This document shows positions 1 through 5,600 of a DNA stretch of 10,595 nt, piece by piece (within the stretch, counting starts at the first letter, position 1; every line of letters starts with the position of its first letter). The DNA comes from Paludibacteraceae bacterium (GTDB lineage Bacteria; Bacteroidota; Bacteroidia; Bacteroidales; Paludibacteraceae), in the NCBI GenBank assembly GCA_947445425.1, contig CANFFA010000050.1:1-10595 (forward strand), written 5' to 3'. The translations under genes and the position numbers were made by a program. The notes under the pieces are model-generated. The model worked only from the letters and a program-made list of their open reading frames with translations. It ran no database searches and was not told the DNA's origin.

Positions 1-205
1 CTTTGGTCTCTGCCTATTCCTTGTAGACAGGCAACATAAAATTACTTTAAATTTAATTATCTTTAAAATGTCCTAATTATATCACTTACTACACAAAATC
101 ACACACCCTCCTTTACAAATAAAGTATGAACTGTACAGCTACCACTTTTAATATGTGAATTAAACTTAATTCCAACAACCTGGCGGTATCAATTTCCATT
201 TTACG
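1..205. other. Upstream non-coding region, no gene recognised
   Basis: This AT-rich stretch precedes the LacI-family gene. Short frames on both strands are interrupted quickly by stops, and no protein family was recognised. I see no strong hairpin with a T-tract. The left edge may belong to the control region of a gene outside the window, but nothing in the sequence proves it. Confidence 0.5.
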
Positions 206-208
206 ATG

Positions 209-216
209 TATATTTG
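209..216 (+). promoter_or_regulatory. Bacteroidota -7 promoter box of the lacI-type gene
   Basis: TATATTTG matches the Bacteroidota sigma-ABfr -7 consensus TAnnTTTG exactly. Transcription would begin near position 223, about 16 bases before the ATG at 239. No convincing -33 TTG element is visible at the usual distance. This placement rules out the in-frame ATG at 206 as the start, because that codon lies upstream of the box. Confidence 0.6.
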
Positions 217-228
217 CACACGTTTGTA
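215..228 (+). promoter_or_regulatory. Putative LacI-family operator O1 over the regulator's own promoter
   Basis: TGCACACGTTTGTA is an imperfect palindrome around a central CG (221-222), the architecture expected for LacI-family operators whose hinge leucines wedge into a central CpG. It matches the reverse complement of 1273-1286 at 13 of 14 positions. It overlaps the last two bases of the -7 box and the expected transcription start, so binding would repress the regulator's own gene. The operator role is inferred. Confidence 0.6.
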
Positions 229-238
229 CATAAAGAGT

Positions 239-1249
239 ATGCAGAAAAGAATCACCATAAAAGATATTGCTAAAGAGTTGAATGTTCATCATTCAACTGT
301 TTCAAGAGCGCTCAGAAATGACCCTAGGGTCAATGAGAGTACGCGGGATATGGTACTGGCGTACGCTAGAGAGCATGACTATCAAACGAATATGAATGCT
401 GTTCAATTAAGGGGCGTGACCAACAATACAGTTGCCTTAATAGTACCCAATATTAACCATACTTTTTTCTCTGATATTATTAGCCATTTGACCAATGCGG
501 CTTATGAAAGTGGCTATATTATTTCTGTGTTTCAATCCAATGAAGATTTTGCACAAGAGGTCGACATTATCAACACCATTATTAAACAGAATTATGCTGG
601 GGTAATTGCCTCTATTTCATCACGCACAACCGACAGCAAGCATTTTAAACTGCTGAATACTTTTGGTATTCCATTGGTTTTCTTTGACCGTATGTGTGAC
701 GATATGCAGACGCCAAAAGTATTGGTAAATAATTATGAGATCACTTTTGAAGCTACTGAGTATTTGATCAACAAGGGATATGAGCGGATTGCTCACCTTA
801 CTGGTCCTACACACATCAATGTTTTTAATGATCGACTTAGGGGCTATACAAATGCTTTAGTAAAACACAAACATACTTTCGAACTGAACATGGAGCTCGA
901 TGAGGAGTTTACGATTGAACTGGGTAAGCAATGCTTAATTAATCTGATGGATGCAAATGAAAAACCAGATGCAATCATATCCTCTTCAACGCTGCTGACC
1001 ATGGGAATAGCACTGCAAGCTAGGGAGTTTAATTTACGGATACCAGAAGATTTGGCACTAATCGTTTTTGGAAATCATTTGGGAACAATCGTCATGCAAC
1101 CGCAACTCACAACGATTTCACAATCGGAATATGAAATTGCAGACCTAGCTTTTGAATTGCTTGAAAAGATGATTACTAGGGAAATGCCAATTGGAGAAGC
1201 TTGTACGAAGCTGGTAAATGCTCAAATAATTTATAGGGAATCTTGCTAA
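239..1249 (+). CDS. LacI-family transcriptional regulator, likely repressor of the fucose-type locus
   Basis: This is a DNA-binding repressor of 336 residues, the normal LacI/GalR length. The helix-turn-helix occupies about residues 5-25 (TIKDIAKELNVHHSTVSRAL). The hinge helix follows at about 50-58 (NMNAVQLRG), with the leucine that normally enters the minor groove. From about residue 63 a periplasmic-binding-protein-like sugar domain runs to the end, with VALIVPNINHTFF, IPLVFFDR and the late segment IPEDLALIVFGNH. I chose the ATG at 239 because MQKRITIKDIA is the usual family start and because the promoter box lies between 206 and 239. The gene precedes fucU by 99 bases on the same strand, and a matching palindrome lies in front of both genes. 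This points to autorepression and control of the downstream sugar genes. The effector is unknown; L-fucose or a derivative is inferred from context. Confidence 0.9.
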   Translation: MQKRITIKDIAKELNVHHSTVSRALRNDPRVNESTRDMVLAYAREHDYQTNMNAVQLRGVTNNTVALIVPNINHTFFSDIISHLTNAAYESGYIISVFQSNEDFAQEVDIINTIIKQNYAGVIASISSRTTDSKHFKLLNTFGIPLVFFDRMCDDMQTPKVLVNNYEITFEATEYLINKGYERIAHLTGPTHINVFNDRLRGYTNALVKHKHTFELNMELDEEFTIELGKQCLINLMDANEKPDAIISSSTLLTMGIALQAREFNLRIPEDLALIVFGNHLGTIVMQPQLTTISQSEYEIADLAFELLEKMITREMPIGEACTKLVNAQIIYRESC

Positions 1250-1272
1250 TTCCCTTTTATTTTCACCAACCA

Positions 1273-1286
1273 TACACACGTGTGCA
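1273..1286 (+). promoter_or_regulatory. Putative LacI-family operator O2 upstream of fucU
   Basis: TACACACGTGTGCA contains the perfect 10-bp palindrome CACACGTGTG centred on CG at 1279-1280. Its reverse complement matches the site at 215-228 in 13 of 14 positions. It lies 62 bases before the fucU start and abuts a possible -7 box at 1285-1292. Control by the adjacent LacI-family protein is inferred from the repeated site and its position. Confidence 0.6.
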
Positions 1287-1292
1287 GGTTTG
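1285..1292 (+). promoter_or_regulatory. Possible -7 promoter box for fucU
   Basis: CAGGTTTG differs from the Bacteroidota box TAnnTTTG only at the first base and directly follows the putative operator. It would give a leader of about 50 bases. No clear terminator separates lacI from fucU, so readthrough from the regulator gene is also possible. Confidence 0.3.
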
Positions 1293-1348
1293 TTCACAAT
1301 CATAATAAAAGAATTAAATTACTTATTTTTTAAACAATAATTAAACTT

Positions 1349-1783
1349 ATGCTAAAAGGAATTTCACCACTTGTAAGTCCCGAACTCTTAGCAGTTCTGG
1401 CTCGCATGGGTCATGGCGACGAAATTATTCTTGCTGATGCTCATTTTCCAGGAGAATCGTTCAACAATAGAATGCTGCGTGCCGACGGACTTCGCATTCC
1501 AGAACTGTTGGCAGCGATCTTACAACTTTTCGAACTGGATGCTTATGTGCCCCAACCCTTGGTAATGATGGCAGCAGTAAAAGGTGACACACTTGACCCT
1601 CAAGTAGAAGAATCTTACCTAAAAAGCATTCATATTACCAATCCTAAAATCGCTCCAATAGAGCGTATCGATCGATTTGATTTTTACGAACGTGCCAAAT
1701 CCGCATTCGCAGTGGTAATGACCGGCGAAACAGCAAAATATGGAAATATCCTTCTGAAAAAAGGAGTGATCAGTGGTGAATAA
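1349..1783 (+). CDS. fucU: L-fucose mutarotase (RbsD/FucU family)
   Basis: FucU interconverts the alpha and beta anomers of L-fucose in the cytoplasm, so that an imported sugar is available in the anomer that downstream enzymes use. The 144-residue product resembles E. coli FucU (about 140 residues) from end to end as I remember that sequence: [14 protein letters not shown] at the start, MGHGDEI with the catalytic His22, DAHFP with Asp30, RADGL at 44-48, [15 protein letters not shown] around 70-84, FYERAKSAF near 112-120 and [11 protein letters not shown] at 130-140. The frame is intact and ends in tandem stops (TAA TAG). It is the first gene after the LacI-type regulator and the most specific indicator that the locus handles fucose. 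RbsD-like ribose pyranase is less likely, because the [10 protein letters not shown] tail and MLKGISPL head are typical of FucU. Confidence 0.93.
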   Translation: MLKGISPLVSPELLAVLARMGHGDEIILADAHFPGESFNNRMLRADGLRIPELLAAILQLFELDAYVPQPLVMMAAVKGDTLDPQVEESYLKSIHITNPKIAPIERIDRFDFYERAKSAFAVVMTGETAKYGNILLKKGVISGE

Positions 1784-1790
1784 TAGACAG

Positions 1791-1842
1791 TTAATGTTTA
1801 ATGATTAATGATTAATCCCAAATCATTAACATTAAACATTAA
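1791..1842. repeat. Palindromic AT-rich intergenic repeat (TTAATG/CATTAA family, copy 1)
   Basis: The left arm (1791-1812) and right arm (1822-1842) pair almost completely with a single bulge around a 9-base loop. The arms are built from short TTAATG and ATGATTAATGAT units. It sits 7 bases after the fucU stop and may fold in mRNA between fucU and the dehydrogenase. A related element follows the Lrp-type gene at 7461-7558. Confidence 0.7.
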
Positions 1843-1848
1843 TCCCTC

Positions 1849-1866
1849 ATCATTCATCATTAAACA
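1849..1866 (+). repeat. 18-bp exact repeat, copy 1
   Basis: ATCATTCATCATTAAACA occurs here and identically at 7549-7566, each time at the distal edge of a palindromic AT-rich element. This shows that the two intergenic elements belong to one family. Confidence 0.8.
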
Positions 1867-1887
1867 TTAAACACTAAACACTAATAA
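1860..1887 (+). repeat. Degenerate heptanucleotide tandem repeat before the dehydrogenase start
   Basis: Four successive 7-base units (TTAAACA, TTAAACA, CTAAACA, CTAATAA) run up to one base before the ATG at 1889. They form the 5' leader of the zinc dehydrogenase. No Shine-Dalgarno sequence is present. Confidence 0.6.
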
Positions 1888-1888
1888 C

Positions 1889-2950
1889 ATGTCAGTAAAA
1901 TCTAAAGGTGCGTTTTTGCCAGGCAATAGCACAGTCCTAATCAAAGAAGTAGAGTTCCCAACCCCAGGCCACGGACAAGTGCTACTAAAAACCAAGTCTT
2001 CCACCATTTGCGGTAGCGATATTCGTGCTATTTATCGCGAGCATCTAGGAAAAGGCCCGGAAGGATATCAAAACAAAATAGCAGGACACGAACCTGCAGG
2101 GCAAATAGTTGCTTGCGGTCCAGGAATGAAACGATTCAAAACTGGTGACAGAGTAGTAGTTTACCATATTTCAGGTTGCGGTTGCTGTAACGATTGTCGT
2201 CGTGGTTATATGATTTCTTGTTCAAGCGAATCACGTGCGGCTTACGGATGGCAAAGAGATGGTGGGATGAGCGAATACATCATTGCCGACGAAAAAGACC
2301 TCGTTTTACTTCCTGACGAACTAACTTATACAGATGGCGCTCAAATTGCATGCGGATTCGGAACTGTTTACGAAGGACTTGAAAAAATTGGAATCAGCGG
2401 TAATGACGCTGTTTTAATTACAGGTTTAGGTCCTGTGGGATTAGCAGCTTGTATGTTGGCCAAAGCCATGGGTGCCTAGAAAGTAATTGGAGTCGATACA
2501 GTGGCAGATCGTTGTGAGATTGCAAAATCAATGGGATTAGCTGATGAGGTATTTGTATCTGGACCAGATACTCTTGCAAAAGTAATGGAACTAACCAAAG
2601 GAAAAGGATACGAAAAAACAGTAGATTGTTCAGGTCATACCTTAGCCCGTCAATTGTGTTTACGTGCAACCCGTCAATGGGGTAAAATGGTATTCATCGG
2701 CGAAGGCGGTACCGTAGAATTCAATCCTAGTCCAGATATGATCCACGATCAAAAAACAATTTACGGTTCATGGGTAACCTCTATTTGGAAAATGGAAGAG
2801 TTGGTTGAACGCATCGTTCGTTGGGGAATACACCCAGAAGATTTGGTAACGCACCGTTTCACCCTTGATCAAGTATCAGAAGCTTATGCTTTGATGGCTG
2901 AAGGAAAATGTGGTAAAGTAGCGGTGGTTTTTGACGAAGAAATCAAGTGA
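1889..2950 (+). pseudogene. Zinc-dependent medium-chain alcohol/polyol dehydrogenase, interrupted by one in-frame TAG
   Basis: The frame encodes a full-length MDR zinc dehydrogenase of 353 codons, but codon 197 (2477-2479) is TAG. Both halves are in the same frame and well preserved. The N-terminal half carries the catalytic zinc ligands Cys41 (CGSD), His67-Glu68 (AGHEPAG) and probably Cys155, plus structural zinc cysteines 97, 100, 103 and 111 in the C-x2-C-x2-C-x7-C spacing. The Rossmann glycine motif GLGPVG is at 179-184. The stop falls in AMGA-stop-KVIGVD, just before the acidic end of strand beta 2, so a terminated product would lack most of the cofactor domain. A residue such as Gln, Lys or Glu is expected at 197, one base change from TAG. 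A GTG at 2501 could restart translation, but that fragment would lack the catalytic domain. By context the enzyme oxidises or reduces a sugar or aldehyde of the fucose pathway; its substrate is not readable. A sequencing error or readthrough are alternatives to true inactivation. Confidence 0.85.
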
Positions 2951-3040
2951 TTTACCACTTAAGGCACTAAGTACACATAGCTTCACTAAGGAAAGTACAT
3001 CTTATTAAATTACTAGTAATACACAAATACAGTGTACATA

Positions 3041-3064
3041 AAATAAAACATTTATGTTTTATTT
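3041..3064. terminator. AT hairpin within the intergenic palindrome, possible weak terminator
   Basis: AAATAAAACAT and ATGTTTTATTT form an 11-bp perfect inverted repeat around two bases. It has almost no GC and no following T-tract, so termination is only a possibility. It may simply be the apex of the larger repeat. Confidence 0.35.
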
Positions 3065-3115
3065 CCTTAGTGTTCTTCTTTTTAGAAGCTGAATATTTCT
3101 ATAATATTCTAAGTG

Positions 3116-3123
3116 TATCTTTG
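3116..3123 (+). promoter_or_regulatory. Possible -7 promoter box carried by the repeat, ahead of the aldo/keto reductase
   Basis: TATCTTTG matches TAnnTTTG exactly and lies inside the right arm of the intergenic palindrome, 59 bases before the ATG at 3183. No clear -33 TTG is seen. If active, it would transcribe the aldo/keto reductase independently of fucU. Confidence 0.35.
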
Positions 3124-3182
3124 TGTTCTAAGTGCCTTAGTGGTAAGTTTTTCAAATTTTCAATTTTACAAATTAATTCAAC

Positions 3183-4187
3183 ATGCAAACAATAAATCCA
3201 ACCTCCGTTCCTTTCAGAACACTTTATAATGGTGCCAAAATCCCTGTCATTGGCCTGGGCACTTTTGGTTCTGATAATTATAGTGCAGAAACAATTGCAC
3301 AAGCAGTTAAAACAGCAATTAAAATGGGTTACCGTCATATTGACTGTGCTTCAGTATATTGCAATGAAAAAGAAATTGGCGCTGCCCTAGCAGAAGTATT
3401 CGCAGAAGGCATCGTAAAACGTGAAGAACTATGGATTACTTCCAAAGTTTGGAACGATAAACATGATGCAGTTGTAGAATCTTGCAAACAGTCGCTAGCG
3501 GATCTTCAACTTGATTATCTAGATCTTTACCTAGTACACTGGCCTTTCCCGAACTATCATGCCCCTAAATGTGATGTTACTGCCCGTCAACCCAATTCGG
3601 GTCCTTACATCCATGAAAATTTCATGAATACATGGGGACAAATGGAGAGCTTGGTGGAGAGCGGTTTGGTAAAAAACATTGGTACTTCGAATGTTACGAT
3701 TGCTAAGATGAAATTGATTTTAAGGGATTGTAAAATTAAACCGGTATTGAATGAAATGGAGATTCATCCTCATTTCCAACAAACAGAATTGTACACATTC
3801 ATGAAAGACAATGGCGTTGAAGTAATTGGCTACAGCCCAATTGGTTCTCCTGGTCGCCCAGAACGTGACCGCACTTCTGATGACACCGTTGATATGGAAG
3901 ATCCTATTGTAGTGGCGATTGCTGAGCGCTTGAACGTTCATCCAGCTGTGGTTTGCTTGAAATGGGCGGTTCAACGTGGACAAATTACCATCCCATTTTC
4001 TGTTAAAACAGACAAAATGTTTAACAATCTAAAAGGGGTGACCGAAGGTTTATTGACAGAAGCTGAAATGGAAGCTGTTTCTAAAATTGACAAAAACTGT
4101 CGTTTGATCAAAGGGCAGGTATTCTTGTGGGAATCGGCCAAAGGATGGGAAGATTTATGGGATTTAGATGGTGTAATTGCTGTTTAA
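3183..4187 (+). CDS. Aldo/keto reductase
   Basis: This is a cytoplasmic NAD(P)-dependent oxidoreductase of the AKR superfamily, 334 residues and of normal length. The catalytic tetrad is complete: Asp54 (YRHID), Tyr59 (ASVY), Lys88 (ITSKVW) and His119 (LVHWP). Other barrel signatures follow, including GTSN (167-170), the NEMEIHP segment near 190-196 and GYSPIGSPGRP near 216-225. The cofactor loop reads IPFSVKTDKMFNN (270-282), where many NADPH enzymes have IPKS followed by Arg. The phosphate-binding Lys is replaced by Phe272 and the Arg by Lys, so NADH use is possible. The gene lies between the zinc dehydrogenase and the sugar permease. By context it acts on an aldose or on a short aldehyde such as lactaldehyde; the sequence does not decide. 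It is intact, unlike both neighbours. Confidence 0.9.
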   Translation: MQTINPTSVPFRTLYNGAKIPVIGLGTFGSDNYSAETIAQAVKTAIKMGYRHIDCASVYCNEKEIGAALAEVFAEGIVKREELWITSKVWNDKHDAVVESCKQSLADLQLDYLDLYLVHWPFPNYHAPKCDVTARQPNSGPYIHENFMNTWGQMESLVESGLVKNIGTSNVTIAKMKLILRDCKIKPVLNEMEIHPHFQQTELYTFMKDNGVEVIGYSPIGSPGRPERDRTSDDTVDMEDPIVVAIAERLNVHPAVVCLKWAVQRGQITIPFSVKTDKMFNNLKGVTEGLLTEAEMEAVSKIDKNCRLIKGQVFLWESAKGWEDLWDLDGVIAV

Positions 4188-4203
4188 CATCCCTATATAA
4201 ATG

Positions 4204-4248
4204 TTGAGTTCGGATAATTGTATGCATCTACTTATTATCCGAACTCAA
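4204..4248. terminator. Perfect 15-bp stem hairpin between the reductase and the permease
   Basis: TTGAGTTCGGATAAT (4204-4218) and ATTATCCGAACTCAA (4234-4248) are perfect inverted repeats around a 15-base loop. The stem is stable for this AT-rich genome and begins 16 bases after the reductase stop. There is no long T-tract, so it could be a terminator of the first three genes, an RNA processing or stabilising stem, or a protein-binding site. Confidence 0.55.
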
Positions 4249-4265
4249 TTCTATATCAAAAAGTA

Positions 4266-4281
4266 ATTCTTTACAAAGAAT
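4266..4281. promoter_or_regulatory. Short perfect palindrome upstream of the permease
   Basis: ATTCTTT and AAAGAAT flank two bases, giving a perfect 7-bp inverted repeat 24 bases before the ATG at 4306. It may be an operator or part of the leader. It does not resemble the putative LacI-type sites. Confidence 0.3.
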
Positions 4282-4305
4282 AAACGATATTATAAAAAAC
4301 ACAAG

Positions 4306-5581
4306 ATGACAACAAAAGCTATAAAAAACAATTACGCCCTCCCTTTAACGCTGATATTCAGCTTATTTTTCTTATGGGCAATCAGTAGTAATCTATTGCC
4401 GACCATGATTCGTCAATTAATGAAAACCTGTGAGCTCAACACTTTTCAGGCCTCATTTACAGAAACTGCCTACTGGCTGGCCTATTTCTTATTTCTTATT
4501 TCCCATTCCTGTTGCTATGTTTATGAAACGCTATAGTTACAAAGCAGGAATCATTTTGGGACTATTTATTGCAGCTACTGGCGGATTGTTGTTTTTTCCG
4601 GCTGCTGCATTACAATCCTATTGGGCCTATCTGGTGATATTCTTTATCATAGCCACAGGATTCTGCTTTCTTGAAACTGCAGCCAATCCTTATGTAAAGG
4701 CATTGGGTGACCCTACTACAGCTACCCGTCGACTTAATTTGGCACAGTCATTCAACGGGCTTGGTGCATTTGTTTCAGCGATGTTCTTGAGCAAATTAGT
4801 CCTAAGTGGTCAGAATTATTCACGAGCTACAATTCCTTCTGATTATCCTGGCGGATGGGCAGGCTATATTAAATTTGAAACTGACGCAATAAAACCACCC
4901 TATTTAATTCTTGCATCGGTATTAATTGTCATTGCAATTGTTTTTATTATTGCCCACTTACCAAAAATTAAAGAAGGTAATGTGGAAGAAGGTGTAGTTG
5001 TAAAAAACAAATTATTCGATTTTGAAGTCCTAAAGCGTAGACATTTCCGTTGGGGCGTTATAGCACAATTCTTTTACAATGGTGGACAGACTTCTATCAA
5101 CAGTCTTTTTTTAGTATATTGCTGTACTTACGCTGGATTGGATGAAACAAAAGCAACAACATTTTTTGGATTATACATGCTAACCTTCTTTATCGGTCGC
5201 TGGATTGGCACACTTTTAATGGTGAAGTTTAAACCTCAAAATATGTTGCTGTTATACTCCCTTATTAATGTTGCTTTGTGTGGAGTAATAATGATTTATG
5301 GAGGATTGATAGGACTTTATGCCATGTTAGCCATCTCATTCTTTATGTCCATCATTTACCCAACTCAGTTTTCATTAGCATTGGAAGATTTAGGTTCTAA
5401 TACTAAAGTTGGATCTGCATTTTTGGTTATGGCCATTATCGGCAACGCCTTCTTACCACAAGTAACCGCATACATCATGCACCTCAACCCTATTTACTAT
5501 AAAGTGGCTTATATTATTCCCTTTGTAAGCTTTATGTTTTGTGCGTATTATGGTTGGAAGGGGTATAAAATTAGAGACTAA
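4306..5581 (+). pseudogene. fucP: FucP-like sugar/proton symporter (MFS, FHS family), frameshifted by a 7-bp repeat copy
   Basis: An inner-membrane 12-helix sugar permease, as two overlapping frames. The first runs 4306-4536 and ends in TAG. The second, one base back, carries the rest to 5581. The switch lies at 4483-4502, where TATTTCT is repeated 2.9 times. Deleting one 7-base copy gives AYFLF-PIPVAMFMKRYSYKAGI, which aligns without gaps to E. coli FucP as I remember it (GYFII-PIPAGILMKKLSYKAGI). The repaired protein would have 422 residues (E. coli FucP 438). Conserved FHS segments include SLFFLWA (19-25), LETAANPYVKALG with Glu121, LNLAQSFNGLGA and YPTQFSLAL. Glu121 matches the transport residue Glu135 of E. 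coli FucP, but the position of Asp46 is Pro32, so substrate or coupling may differ. Fucose is inferred from FucU. As read, only 63 permease residues are made from the first frame. Confidence 0.88.
4483..4502 (+). repeat. Heptanucleotide tandem repeat at the permease frameshift
   Basis: TATTTCT occurs twice and is followed by TATTTC, 2.9 copies in all. Seven is not a multiple of three, so each gain or loss of a copy changes the reading frame. Two-copy DNA would be in frame, and the present state is out of frame. Confidence 0.9.
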
Positions 5582-5600
5582 ATTATTATTCAATTAAATA

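Larger units (their letters stand above)
2951..3146. repeat. Large imperfect palindromic repeat of the 'ACCACTAAGGCACTAAG' type
   Basis: The outer arms, TTACCACTTAAGGCACT (2952-2968) and AGTGCCTTAGTGGTAA (3131-3146), pair with one bulge. Inner arms CACTAAGGAAA (2984-2994) and TTTCCTTAGTG (3062-3072) pair perfectly. Smaller hairpins are nested within: 3041-3064, CTTCT/AGAAG at 3075-3088 and GAATATT/AATATTC at 3091-3109. Motifs like this are, to my recollection, widespread in intergenic DNA of Bacteroidota and other phyla. The element starts directly after the dehydrogenase stop and ends 36 bases before the aldo/keto reductase. Confidence 0.75.

Noticed and set aside
206..238. Upstream in-frame ATG that would add 11 residues to the LacI-type regulator
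   Set aside because: The TATATTTG promoter box at 209-216 lies downstream of this ATG, and the family's N-terminus begins at the ATG at 239.
1791..1888. Possible CRISPR-like array
   Set aside because: The units are short, contiguous or palindromic, with no regular unique spacers and no cas genes nearby.
2477..2479. TAG as a pyrrolysine codon
   Set aside because: There is no sign of pyl genes here, Bacteroidota are not known for this, and the enzyme family has an ordinary residue at this site.
2418..2669. Antisense open frame across the dehydrogenase lesion
   Set aside because: It has no family resemblance and a low-complexity, leucine-rich translation, and it is explained as the opposite strand of the dehydrogenase gene.
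4430..4481. ATG at 4430 as an independent start for the second part of the permease
   Set aside because: The first 20 or so residues from that start do not resemble the family, whereas the other frame over the same DNA gives the conserved first helices.
4483..4502. Programmed ribosomal frameshift in the permease gene
   Set aside because: There is no slippery heptamer such as X XXY YYZ with a following pseudoknot, and a frameshift alone would leave extra residues in a conserved helix. The 7-bp duplication explains the break exactly.
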